Shown here: piece after piece, positions 47,454 through 57,634 of the stretch
Numbering within the stretch: the first letter of the stretch is position 1
Layout: each line of letters begins with the position of its first letter
DNA from: Lumbricus terrestris
Lineage: Eukaryota; Annelida; Clitellata; Crassiclitellata; Lumbricidae
Length of the DNA: 64,000 nucleotides
Direction of reading: 5' to 3'
NCBI GenBank assembly: GCA_949752735.1
Contig: OX457043.1
Location: 37,198,605 to 37,262,604 of the forward strand
Notes under the pieces: model-generated
The model's input: the letters and a program-made list of their open reading frames with translations, nothing else
The model's database searches: none
What the model was told of the DNA's origin: nothing
Position numbers and translations under genes: made by a program

Positions 47454-47930
47454 TTAGCCAAGCATCACTACCATTTTTCCCAATATAAAGTCTTCGAGAT
47501 TTTCTTCCTCAGCTTGCTCGTTTAGAGTACGTAAATCTTCAAGAGATTTAGGATCGGTAACGATCTCCTCACCCAGCTGTGATTCTTCTGAAGTTGACTG
47601 ATCTGCTAACTTGTAACATGCTGAGCTACTTTCACTTATATATACTCTTATAACAAATTGACAAACTAAATCAAGCACAGATTAAATTACAAAAATAGAA
47701 CTGTGTGTAGTCTCCAATTGCAATATTACCATTGTGGTCCATTTGAACCCCAACACCTCAAAATTGTCTCATGGCAGGCCCCAGAAGTGGTGTGGAAATT
47801 AATAATTCAGAGGAATTTCCATAAATGATAAAAAGTCGTAAAACTTCAGTTTCTTAAGCGCATAGTATCCCTGTTTTCATTAAAAACACGCGAGTGGTCC
47901 ATATGGACCCCAACAAATTACAAGGGTTAA
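47454..47930 (-). mobile_element. Possible piggyBac-type end with a short acidic frame
   Basis: On the minus strand the sequence begins TTAACCCTTGTAATTTGTTG, then GGGGTCCATATGGACC, with a second GGTCCATTTGAACCCC copy near 47732. TTAA plus CCCTT and repeated GGTCC(A/C) phrases fit piggyBac-type ends. Inward lies a 74-codon minus frame (47454-47678) rich in Glu/Asp (EESQLGEEIV, EQAEEENLEDF), resembling the acidic N-terminus of such transposases in composition only. The other end was not found. Confidence 0.4.
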
Positions 47931-48061
47931 ACTGCAGTTCCTGTATGGTGCGTTAAATGATATAGAGTGTTAAGTTAATAGCATTGGGGACACAACACCA
48001 CTTCGTGGAATAGCACATAATCAGGGAGCACATCAACAAGTTCGTATTGTATATTATACAT

Positions 48062-48588
48062 TGTTAGACAGCTTGTGTAATATGTGTATCTAACACCTTT
48101 CTGCTGATCTTACCAGACATTAATCGACCAGTTGTGTTTTTGACTATGAGTGAAAGGAGTGTCTTGCGCGCCTAAACTTTAACCTACTTTGGGTGCATTA
48201 TAAATTCTGTGTGACCGTATGGCCAGGCAGACAGTGTTGGCAGCGTTTGGACGAGGGTCCGTTTTCTCGAGGTACAGTTTTCCTCTTCTTGATGATTATC
48301 GCATCGTTTGCGATTCTTGGACCGTCGAGTCCTTTTGGTGTGTCTCCGTTGCCCCATGTGGTGACTTGCTTCTGGAGTGATGTTCGCTTTCGGCTTACGA
48401 GGTCTTTGTTAGACTTGCTGAAGTTTTGCTGCCAAGACGGTGTTCTGGTGTTTTCGGGTCAGCCCGGTGTTCTTTGTTCATGAACGTATTGTGTAAATTT
48501 CACTTTTAAATATTGCTTCTGTCATTAAAATACTATTTTTTACACCCGGGGCCTACTTTATTAATTCATCCCTAGACAACGCGTAACA
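48062..48588 (+). mobile_element. Solo LTR, copy 2, in SNW1 intron
   Basis: Starts TGTTAGACAGC, ends ACGCGTAACA, and is flanked by ACAT at 48058-48061 and 48589-48592, a clean 4-bp duplication. It is antisense to SNW1. It shares the TATAAATTC, ATTAAAATAC and CTTTATTAATTCATCCCTAG segments with copy 1. Confidence 0.9.
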
Positions 48589-48844
48589 ACATGTATACTG
48601 ACATAGACATTCAAACTTGTTCTACAGAAGTATTAAACAGTCAATCATTTAGCGATAGCCATTAGCCACTGTAGTAAATATTATATTCTTTGCCTCTCAA
48701 CGACCATTGTAAACTACTTTAATAAAATCTGTTATATTGCAAACTCAATTCCTTCACCATATTTGGTTCACACTACATTAAGCCAGAATCATCATTGACA
48801 CAAATACGCCATCCTTTGTAAGGCATATTAAATCAAATGCCTAC

Positions 48845-48953
48845 CCGTGACTGATTGAAAAGCCTCTGATCAAACTGTTCATCCCGACCACCTGGATTAG
48901 GCAAACCAAGAGCAATCTTCTCACTAACATCTCTGTCCTTTACCATACGATTT
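48845..48953 (-). CDS. SNW1: SNW1/SKIP internal exon (DVSEKIALG)
   Basis: The acceptor ATTTTAG precedes the exon. Its first base completes an Arg codon from the previous exon. It encodes NRMVKDRDVSEKIALGLPNP, then GGRDEQFDQRLFNQSR. The donor is GTAGGC and the exon ends in phase 0. Human SNW1 reads RDISEVIALGVPNP and QYDQRLFNQSKG at this place. Length 109 nt. Confidence 0.95.
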
Positions 48954-49374
48954 CTAAAATGAGAATCACAAAGAACTAAAATTCAAAATGCTGAAAACCT
49001 TCAAGTACGCAATTACATGATTAATACAATCAATTATGCCTGCAATAAATATTGTCACATTGCATAACCAACTATCTCAAGTACTACAGTACAAGTAAAG
49101 CTCCATAAGTAGCAAAATAATTGCTATACAAAATGTTAATTTCTTGTATAAACCTCTAGAAGTGCTCTTATCAAAAGCAGTGACTTATTGAAAGTAAAAA
49201 ATCTCACTACTCCAGACAATCTGTGGTGCTGAAAACGACAGATAAAAAAAGAAAGACACGACACATTGCTATTGCACTACATGCTAAACACATGACAGCC
49301 CATGGATGTTGACTCGTTTAATTTCAGTAAGTGGCACTACCATCGCCCATTGTGTCTGCTCAACACGCGGCCCA
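48954..49374. other. SNW1 intron, nothing recognised
   Basis: No repeat family was recognised. Confidence 0.4.
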
Positions 49375-50097
49375 AGTACATATGACTATCTCAAATCTCT
49401 CCTTTCTTTCTAAGACACTTAAACGTCTTGTCTCCCTGCAGTTTCTGCCTTACCTTGAGCAATCTGGTCTTCCTGCAAATCAGTCCGGTTTTAGGGGCCA
49501 ATCATTCCACCTGAGACTGCTCTCCTTTCTCTACCATCAGCAAGTCTTTCTGCTGTTGATAGGTCTGAGCTTACTCTATTGGCCTTCTATGATGTCTCTT
49601 CAGCTTTTGATATGTTGAATTACGATATATTTTTCAAGCCTCTTGAGACCTCCTATGGTGTTAAGGGTCTCCCCTATCTTGGTTTCAGTCGGGGAGATCT
49701 TTGACTTCCAGTATATGATTGCTTCGGTGTTCATGCGTAATTGCTTAGCAGGCCAAGCTCCGACCTATCTTATGGAACTCTGTGTACCTGTGCTATCCAT
49801 TCCAGGTCATAGATTCCTTCGCTCTGCTACGCATGGCGACCTGGTTGTCCCTAAGGCTCGATCTTCCACACTGCTGCACAGAAGCTTTGCTATAGTCGGT
49901 CTGTCTTTCTGGAATAAGTTACCTATTAGTCTCCGTAATGAGCGTCTTTGTCTTTCATTGCCCCTTTTCCGCAAGCGTTTGAAAATCCTTCTCTTTGATT
50001 GTGGTTTGGTGTCAGGTCGGGAGCGCCTCTGAGGAGTTCTCTTGAAGGGGCGCTATATAAATGTACGATTGCAACTACAATTGCAATTACAATTACC
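49375..50097 (+). mobile_element. LINE family B, copy 3 (longest)
   Basis: Reads ISNLSFLSKTLKRLVSLQFL, then LPANQSGF (RT motif 2 zone), a deletion, then APTYLMELCVPV, HRFLRSATHGDL and FAIVGLSFWNKLPISLRN, ending FRKRLKILLFDCGLVSGRER. The 3' end GGGGCGCTATATAAATGTAC is followed by ACAATT/GCAATT tail units. It is internally deleted and frameshifted. Confidence 0.85.
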
Positions 50098-50273
50098 AGA
50101 ATCTTTCTAACTTAAATTTCAAAAACATGGCGGCAGTCATGGCCTAGGTATATCTTGTACTCTAGGCATAAATATGGTCTACACCCGAATAACGATTTAA
50201 AACGGTAGTCATGGGTCAGACGTAAACCTTTACTCTGCGAGTAACGCTACGCCCATTCTCGAGCAGGTGTAAG

Positions 50274-51473
50274 CAGTGATTCCGTTAAGGTCTGAATCTT
50301 TGGAGTCATGGACGCATCACATCAAAAAAATTGGAGTCCACACCAAATGGATAAGAGTCATGGACTCCACACCCATCTATTTTTGGAGTCCCATCGGGCC
50401 ATAATAGGCCAAATGTAAAAAATTCTGAACTTCTTATATTACAGGTGACAACGGGCCCAACCATTAGGCCTATTATTACGTGACCTACGCAAAAATTCGT
50501 ATTTTTGACCCTCTCATTCTGTTGCAACTCGTAGATTTTGCGAACAGCCACATGCGTAGGTCTACGTAAAAATGAGTTACACCCATCTTCCGTTTACACA
50601 AGTTAATTTAGGCTATATAAGCTTAGCTAAAGTCAGCTATAAAATTCATTTTACCGTTGGCTATTTTGTGTGTGTTAAAATCTGAAGTTGTCGATACCAA
50701 TACAGAAAATACCAAGTCATAAACTCATAAATTACAACCAGCTTCTCCAGAGGTAGGCTGAATTGGAATGAAATATAGGCCTGTTTTGTGGAATCGTGAA
50801 AGGTCAAGTAGGCCATAGGCCTATAGGCTATAGCCTAAGCCAACGATAAGTAGAAGTTTTTAGTTTTTAAAATTTGAGAACAAATTAACATCCATTTGGA
50901 AGCAAAAGCAAGTGTAACAGTGTTAGAGCACAATCAGCTTGCATCATATTGCATTGATATTGACTGGAGAGCGCCGCTGAGAGGGCTTCTTGAAACTTAT
51001 TTAAATGAATGAATGAAGGCTTGCAGAGCCTGAGAGAGCTAAAATGCGATTGTTGTTAGCAATGACATAATTAAAAAAATAAACAGGGAAATTTTTTGGA
51101 CACTATAGCCTATAACTAGTACCAATCTTCCCGACGATAATAATTTTTTATACTTTCCAAGGAAAAATATTTTAGCATTGTTGTACTTCTTTTAGTTTTC
51201 TTGATTTTAGGATCTATCCGACGACGGTCATTACTTTTAAGCCAGATCATGGGAACGGTTGAACGCTATAATATTGCTGACATGTTGATGGTTTTATTAG
51301 GTCTAGGGCTAAGGCTTATTGGTGTGATGGTGTCCCATGGACACATCATTAATTTATTTGTGCGTCCATCCACAACTTCAGTGCGTCCATGGACGCACCG
51401 CCTTTATTTTTGTGCGTCCGGCGTCAAAATTTGTGCGTCCGGGACGCACGGACGCACGTTAACGGAATCACTG
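50274..51473. mobile_element. hAT-type non-autonomous element with exact 8-bp duplication
   Basis: GGTGTAAG flanks at 50266-50273 and 51474-51481. Ends CAGTGATTCCGTTAA and TTAACGGAATCACTG are perfect inverted repeats. The left subterminal region repeats GGAGTC(A/C)A phrases. The right repeats GTGCGTCC(A)TGGACGCAC palindromic phrases. It is 1200 bp long. The (GAAT)-tailed SINE piece at 50965-51016 is nested inside. No transposase frame. Confidence 0.92.
50965..51016 (+). mobile_element. SINE 3' tail inside the hAT element
   Basis: GACTGGAGAGCGCCGCTGAG is followed by GGGCTTCTTGAAACTTATTT and GAATGAATGAA, the same tail type as other SINE copies. Confidence 0.55.
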
Positions 51474-51481
51474 GGTGTAAG

Positions 51482-51674
51482 TCTCTATCCACTAAGATGG
51501 CAGCTGTTTGTGACTCGAAACTCGTTGCATTCGACCACGCTTTACATGTCAAAACGTGTTCAAAACGTCTGCAATGAACTCGTATCATTCGTCGACAGCG
51601 AACATTATATTGGCTTTTATTTTCGCCGTCACAAAATATTAAAATTTGGCTAAATACCCAAGGAAATTGTATTT
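51482..51674. other. SNW1 intron, nothing recognised
   Basis: No repeat or gene was recognised. Confidence 0.35.
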
Positions 51675-52080
51675 GAAGCGCCGCGTCATGGTAGGAATAC
51701 CAATTCGTGGGGCACTTACCTAACGTAGCGACCCTTTTATCTGTTGTAATCAGTTTGTTCTACCGACAACTTGCACATTAATGTAATGTAATGTAAATCT
51801 TCGAGAAGAGATTAAACTCCACAATAAATCAAACGCATGCCACGTGAAATTGGACAGTTTGAGAAACCAACATTCGAAGCGCCGCGTCATGGTAGGAATA
51901 CCAATTTGTGGGTCGCTTACCTAACCTATTTATTTATATAGATATGCGGTTTTACAGTTTTAGGTTACCTAGTGACCCTTTTATCTGTTGTAATTAGTTT
52001 GTTCTACCGACAGCTTGTATATTAAACTCCACAATAAATCAAACGCAAGCCACGTGAAACTGGACAGTTCGAGAAACCAA
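51675..52080. repeat. Tandem duplication (about 200-bp period) with different small inserts
   Basis: GAAGCGCCGCGTCATGG starts at 51675 and at 51876. Copy 1 alone carries about 37 bp (51774-51810) containing AATGTAATGTAATGTAAATC and TTCGAGAA, the reverse of the L2-like LINE tail near 7850-7886. Copy 2 alone carries about 43 bp (51926-51968) containing TATATAGATATGCGGTTTTA, the reverse of the sequence straddling the Helitron 5' end at 52583. Confidence 0.75.
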
Positions 52081-52582
52081 CAAGAAATAGCTCCTTTAAG
52101 AATTTTAATTCGGCGACCACTAGCTGAAACCGGTTACGGTTTCATCAGATTCTATCCCCACATCACCATTCTATTCAAAATCTTTTCACTTTCTCGCTAT
52201 GTAATTTTCTTCCTATACCTTTGTAAATAACGTTCACTCACATAATTATTATTTATCAAGCCTCGTAATTTTTTTATTTAGGTTATATTAAATATGCATC
52301 GTTTTGCATTGCGGCCGTCTATCTACTTGCTTACTTCTCGTCGGAAACGAATCTTGCATGTAAATATAGTAGGCTATGCGCATGCGCGATACCCTAGAAA
52401 TCTATAACCACCGCTTTAGCCAGATGAATAGATAATCCAACGTCTACGCTTGCTCATGACTACCATACAAGAGTAAAACATATCCAAAGAATACTTATGA
52501 CCTAGAGTAGCCTTTAAGTCCGGCGTACAGTACACCTATGCCATTACTGTCGGCCCAGAAGTGCAAACTGTAAAACCGCATA
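52081..52582. other. SNW1 intron, nothing recognised
   Basis: No repeat or gene was recognised before the Helitron boundary. Confidence 0.4.
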
Positions 52583-53676
52583 TCTATATAAATAAAGAGA
52601 AGATTCTGTGTGTCTGTCTGTCTGCCTGTCTGTTTGAACGGATTGCATTTCCACAGTTTTTGAGCTTTACACTCCAAATCTTCACTGTGTAGGTCTCGAA
52701 ATGAAACACCCCAACGAGGGGTTGGCGATTCTCTACCACCATGGAGGCGAAACCCCCAATTTTTCCCCGCAGAAACGCAGCAATTGATATGAAACTTTGT
52801 ACCTAGATAGAGGGCCATCAGAACCACCCAGTGGAGGGGTTGGCGATTCTCTACCACCATGGGGCCAGGGTGGAGAGGCAAATACCTAAATTTTCGCTAT
52901 AAATTTTCATTCCCTTGCCATAGTTTCACAGTTAGAGAGATTTTTACACGAGCCACCTCGCCTCCACCCAGCACACACCTTGGCCTGCAGGGGCCGGGTG
53001 GGGCAAGGGTGGGTGTGGGGTGGGGGCGGTGGGGAGAAAATTTTCCCGAAAACTCAAATTTCACGGGTGGCGTACCGGTGGAGGTCGGAGTGTGGTGGGG
53101 AGGGGTTGGTGGGGGTGGGGGAATTTGTTCGAAAACCCAAATTTCACGGATGGCGCACCAGTGTAGGTCAGAGTGCGGTGAGGTGTTGTGGGAGGAATTT
53201 TCTCGAAGACCCAAATTTCATGGGTGGTGTACCGATGGAGGTCAGAGTGTGATGGGGGGGGAAAGGGTTGGGGTAGGGGTGAATTTGTTCGAAAACCCAA
53301 ATTTCACGGGTGGCATACCATTGGAGGCCGGAGTGCGGTGTTGTGGGGTGGAGTGGGGGGGGGCTTGGATGGGTAGTGGGAGGTGGTGGGGAGGGTTGAG
53401 GGGGGAAATTTTCTCGAAGACCCAAATTTCACGGGTGGTGTACCAGTGGAGGTCGGAGTGTGGTGGGGTGGTTGGGGGGATGAGGAGGGGTGGAAGGTGG
53501 AGGGGTGGGGTTGGAGGGAAATTGGGGTGAGCGGTGGAGTGGGGAGAAAAAACACGGGTGGCGTACCGGTGGAGGTTGGAGTGTGATGGGGTGTTGTGGG
53601 GTGTAGTGTGGTGGGGTTGTAACTGGGAGCGGGTCGAATCCTAAATTTCCCGGGCAACGCCGGGTACCCCAGCTAG
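52583..53676 (+). mobile_element. Helitron, non-autonomous, with internal minisatellite
   Basis: The 5' end TCTATATAAATAAAGAGAAG lies directly after A, and the 3' end CGCCGGGTACCCCAGCTAG lies directly before T, the Helitron signature (TC...hairpin...CTAG between A and T). A TGTCTGTCTG tract follows the 5' end. The interior is a GC-rich minisatellite with units of about 70-130 bp containing CCCAAATTTCACGGGTGG and GTACCGGTGGAGGTCGGAGT. No Rep or helicase is present. All long frames here follow the repeat period. Confidence 0.9.
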
Positions 53677-54800
53677 TTTCTATAATACGAAAACTTTAAA
53701 GCAGGGCATCTTGCCCTCTCACAACCTTGCAATTACGCATTCTGACCTTCTCCAAAGAAAAGATTTCTGTACTAGAATGCAGTACACCAGTAGTATTACT
53801 TAATTACTTATATGATTCCCATTGCAGGGAGCTGTAGGTCAGTGATAGGACTTTGAAGTGGATTTGCTCCATGATTTTTAACCAATGAAATGATTTGAGG
53901 GGTGATGTGATAGTGCTTGAGCGTTCTGCATGGTGTCAGCACAGGTTAATGAATTTTGGATGAGTTGCAGAAACTCAAGTTGTGTTCATTCAAGTTTTAT
54001 GAAAAGGGAGTTGCAGCAGCCGAGCTTTGAGTGAACAACATAGATTTAGCAGCAGGAGGACGCAATTTTGCAGTCGAGCATCGGACTTTTCTGTATTCTT
54101 ACTGTCAGTTTTGTGTAGAGCATAATCCGTTACATATCTGTTAGTGATGTATTTGAAAAGAAAGCAAACCATGCTTCGAGTAAAAGAGTATGTTCAACAT
54201 GAAGGAAAACGTATTTCTTCATACTTGAGCATCGGAATTCAGGAGGCAGATCATTCCAGAGGCATGCAGCTGTGTTGTATATGGCTCTGCAATTCTGCAT
54301 GCTACTGAGGTGTGCAAATAATGCTAAGCAACATGTTCCTCACAGGTCCCTACACTAAATTAGACTAAAAGATTATACATGTAGCCTATCAGAGCAATAT
54401 ACACGTAGGACCTAACTTTTAAATAATGTAGGAAATGTCTTGGCAGCCGTAATGAGAATATGAGCCTATAATGTGGCCGTCATTAACGAAAAGGTTGTGC
54501 ACCCCTGGACTTGGCCAATGCTGCAGCCCTACAGCGAAACTCTTAGATGATGCAATTGACATGGTTGTTCATTGTAAACACACAAGAGACAGCCATGCAG
54601 TGAAGACCGTAGAACGGCGTAGATGTTGAATCGTCCAAAAACGTGCAAATTACTCACTGTTTCCTCGGGAGGCATCAAAGAAAACAGACCAGGTGGCATG
54701 ATATAGAATCCAAGTAGTGAAGTCTTGTCTTGCTGTAGTGCTATTGTCCAATTCTGAAAGTCTCCAAAAGAAGCAAGAAGCACCGGCGGTTTTTAGTTGT
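53677..54800. other. SNW1 intron, nothing recognised
   Basis: No supported gene. A minus-strand frame at 54529-54783 has no recognised family. Confidence 0.4.
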
Positions 54801-54809
54801 TTGACGTCT

Positions 54810-55205
54810 ACGCCACTGAGCAGGCTTCCTGCGTCGACGTACCTCCGACGTCTCCGAGAATGCCTGCGAGCACGCTTTCAGCGTCGACATGCCTCAGACG
54901 TCTCTGAGTACGCCTCCGAGCACACTTCCTGCGTCGACAAACCTCTGATGTCTCTGAGAATGCCTCCGAGCACGCTTCCGGTGTCAACACGCCTTTGACG
55001 TCTACGCCTCTGAGCTCGGTTACTGTGTCAACACGCCTCTGACGTCTCTGAGTGCACCTCTGAGCATGCTTCTTGTGCAGACACACCTCCGACGTCTCTG
55101 AGTACGCCTCTGAGCAGGCTTCCTGCGTCGACACACCTCGACATCTCAGAGTATGCCTCCGAGCACGCTTCCGGTGTCGACACGCCTTTTACGTCTATGC
55201 CTCGG
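54810..55205. repeat. GC-rich minisatellite, 50-bp unit
   Basis: GCGTCGAC or variants start at 54831, 54881, 54931, 54981, 55025, 55075 and 55125, so the period is 50 bp with one 44-bp unit. Core phrases are CCTCCGACGTCTCTGAGTA and CGCCTCCGAGCACGCTTCC. Fifty is not divisible by three, so the long frames on both strands shift every unit and are not coding evidence. Confidence 0.9.
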
Positions 55206-56010
55206 AGAAGGATTCTTACACACCTCCGACGTCTCCAACGTCGTCATCTTCTTCGGCGGGCTGTGACAATGCCCGTTGCTATCGACGTCATCGTCGTCAT
55301 CTCCTCTTCGATGGACGTCGTAGTCCATGTCGTTGTGGTTCTTCTCTTCGACGGACATCGTAGTCCGTGTCATCGTCGTCGACAGGCGTCTTGGCCCGTG
55401 TTCCCGTCGTCATCGTCCTCTTCACGGGCGTCGTGGTCCGTGCCTCTCTCTTCGACGGCGTCGTAGCCGTGTCATCGTCGTCGTCTTAGCCTGTCCCATC
55501 GTCATCGCCCTCTTCAGTGCATGGTTGTCGACGAAACACGTATAGAAAGACCTGTACTTTGTGAAGGGACGTTGAAAGAAGCGAACGGAGTAGTTAATTA
55601 ACTCTGCCAAACTGACGTCAAAGACAGACGTATTTCTGTTGCCATTTGTCAAGTTTTATAATAAATAAAGTGTTTAGATCCCGATACGGGCGGAGGCAGA
55701 TTCCGTTACATTACAGCACCGACTACATCGCTCTAAAGACTACGTCGCTCCTGAGTTACACATCCATCTCTCATCTCGTCTTGCTACGCCGTTAAATTAC
55801 AGCACCGACTACATCACTCTACAGACTACGTCGTCATGCTATGCCATTACATTACAGTACGGGCTACGTCGTTGCCTGCTGCGACGTCCGTCACAGCTTG
55901 GATGCCTGTAGGGGCGTTTTCCTCGTCGTTAAACTTTTTAGTTTAGCTATTTAGTCTTCGGCCACACAGGCGAAGTCGGACCCACATTAAATAAATATAT
56001 TGAAGAAACG
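55205..56010. repeat. CGTCGT-rich region and CACCGACTACATC repeats
   Basis: 55230-55520 is rich in GTCGTCATCGTC phrases. 55640-55705 has AATAAATAAAGTGTTTAG then CCGTTACA, an LTR-end-like order. 55709-55880 repeats CAGCACCGACTACATC(G/A)CTCT. Possibly part of an unclassified retroelement or composite satellite. No gene was recognised. Confidence 0.45.
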
Positions 56011-56574
56011 ACAAGTTTGTGTCAGTTTTTAGACTGATGGCCAGACACAGCACCTATTACCATCTGTGAGGATTGTGGTTGAATTGGAAATTTTAGTTTT
56101 GCAAGTCTTGTTGTCTGTTGTTGTGCATCTTCTTTGATGCTACACATCTTCTCCATTAACTCCAAACATGGTGTCCACTATCAGCACTGGATGGGCCTGC
56201 TTAATGCTTATTTGCAGAAGCTCACACCAGCGGTGACCCTTGCTAGTCCCGAGGGCTGTTCAGTTAGTGACTAAATACCTGTTTCTAATGACTGTAACAT
56301 CATATAGGTTGATGCAAGAAATCCGTTGCTATGGCTATTAAAAGGTGTGCGACATCTAGACACTAGACACATACATGCATGTTGTTGCATACTTGGTGCA
56401 GAGCTGGAATTTTATTCATTCGTTAAACACAGATGTTCTCAATGATGAAACTCAATGTGCAAAACTTTCTTTTTTGGTTATTTTTCTAAACAAAGGTGAA
56501 TGACGTTGATTGTGAAAGTTTTTAGTATTATTTATGCAGTTGCTCCTAAACTGTGTTATGCAAATTTAACATAC
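56011..56574. other. SNW1 intron, nothing recognised
   Basis: No repeat or gene was recognised before the SNW1 exon. Confidence 0.4.
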
Positions 56575-56671
56575 CTTTTATCTGGTGCCCTGGCCAAGTT
56601 TCTTTCTTTTTGTCTTTCTTTACCTCTTTCTCTCCTAAGTTCATCTCTGGCTACTAAGTCTTCATCTTTTT
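56575..56671 (-). CDS. SNW1: SNW1/SKIP internal exon (RNLARAPDKR)
   Basis: The minus-strand acceptor TTTCTTGACTTAG is followed by two bases that complete a Glu codon, then KDEDLVARDELRRERGKERQ and KERNLARAPDK. The exon ends AG|GTATGTT, and the split codon is completed as Arg by the next exon. It is 97 nt long and both junctions agree in phase. Human SNW1 has EKEDGEARERDEIR...RNLSRAAPDKR at this place. Here one of the two Ala residues before PDKR is missing. The plus-strand frame at 56500-56733 is its antisense shadow. Confidence 0.93.
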
Positions 56672-56782
56672 CTAAGTCAAGAAACAACTCAACTACCTCA
56701 GAAAATTTAATTTTGAACAATCAAATACATTAGTCCCTTCCCTTAACTTACATCACCATCAAAAATAGAAGCAATGTTGTAT

Positions 56783-56995
56783 GCGGTGGCGTAGTGGTGG
56801 GTTCAGTGCCTTGGAGTTGGAGGGTTCCAGGTTTGAATCCGCCTCAAGTGCTGAATAGGACCTTGAGCAAGTCCTTCACTCGCAATTGCTCATGCTCTTT
56901 GGTGGGAAACTCTGACGCAGTGTCTATGCTGTAGTTGGGAGTGCTTCTGAGTAGCGAGCTTGAAGGATGCTATAGCAAATATGCAAAAAATTATA
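56783..56995 (+). mobile_element. tRNA-derived SINE
   Basis: TGGCGTAGTGG (56787) fits the RNA polymerase III A box. GGTTTGAATCC, 32 nt after it, fits the B box at 10 of 11 positions, the normal tRNA spacing. The 3' part reads GGGAGTGCTTCTGAGTAGCG and then GATGCTATAGC. That tail type is shared with the 44345 copy and resembles the LINE family B end. Confidence 0.8.
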
Positions 56996-57634
56996 TTCTA
57001 TAAATTGAATTGCTTAGACAGCGGATATATGTTTTGTGACAGCTTCACAGGACATTTGATTACAGATTACAAATATGTGACAAAGGGGCTCGATTCCCGT
57101 CGTTTTTCGGGATCTAGATAGGGAGATAGAAGGCAAAACAGGCGATAGGGGTCAAAAATATGGAAAATTGTTTTATAGTGTATTATTATTTCAATATCTA
57201 CAATTTAAAATGTTGAATTCAAATGATTAGTGGAGGAAAAATGACTTTTGGCGCATGTGGTGTAAGAATTCGCTTTGAATCTTGGTCCCAAATAGCTATT
57301 TTCAAAGTTAAAATTTGCCATGAACGACCAAGTTTTCATAAGCTGACCTGACTATTTCTTGTAGCCATGTGTACCGCGTGATGGGTTATACCCTACAATA
57401 TGATATTAGACGGTTCTGGTAAATTTTGCCACCTACTTGAATGTGACAAAGTTTGGCTATAAAGTTTAGCATCAACTAATGGCCACCTGACAACTGCTCA
57501 AACCACGCCTCCGACCCAGTTTTCTGAGTCTTATTGGTTTACGAGACTGACTTTCGATATTGCGCATGCGCACCTACCCGTAAATGTTCTGTTGCTCCTT
57601 TTCTCACTCAGGCCTACAGCTAGCGTTAGCTTTG
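56996..57634. other. SNW1 intron, nothing recognised
   Basis: No feature was supported. Confidence 0.35.

Noticed and set aside
38889..48483. Conserved 80-96-codon frames at 38889-39155 and 48193-48483 as a gene family
   Set aside because: Both lie wholly inside the solo LTRs, and their similarity is explained by LTR identity. There is no recognised protein family.
38741..48588. One 9.8-kb LTR retrotransposon bounded by the two LTR copies
   Set aside because: Each LTR has its own 4-bp duplication, and the interval holds the SNW1 last exon and LINE fragments but no gag-pol.
52859..53657. Gly/Trp/Arg-rich frames of up to 223 codons, and minus-strand Pro/His/Thr frames
   Set aside because: They follow the Helitron minisatellite period and exist on both strands. 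The same applies to 62652-64000 and 35008-35516.
54808..55134. Minus-strand 108-codon frame as a repeat protein
   Set aside because: The underlying unit is 50 bp, not a multiple of three, so the reading changes every unit.
56500..56733. Plus-strand 77-codon frame
   Set aside because: It is antisense to the SNW1 exon at 56671-56575, which has matching splice phases and family similarity.
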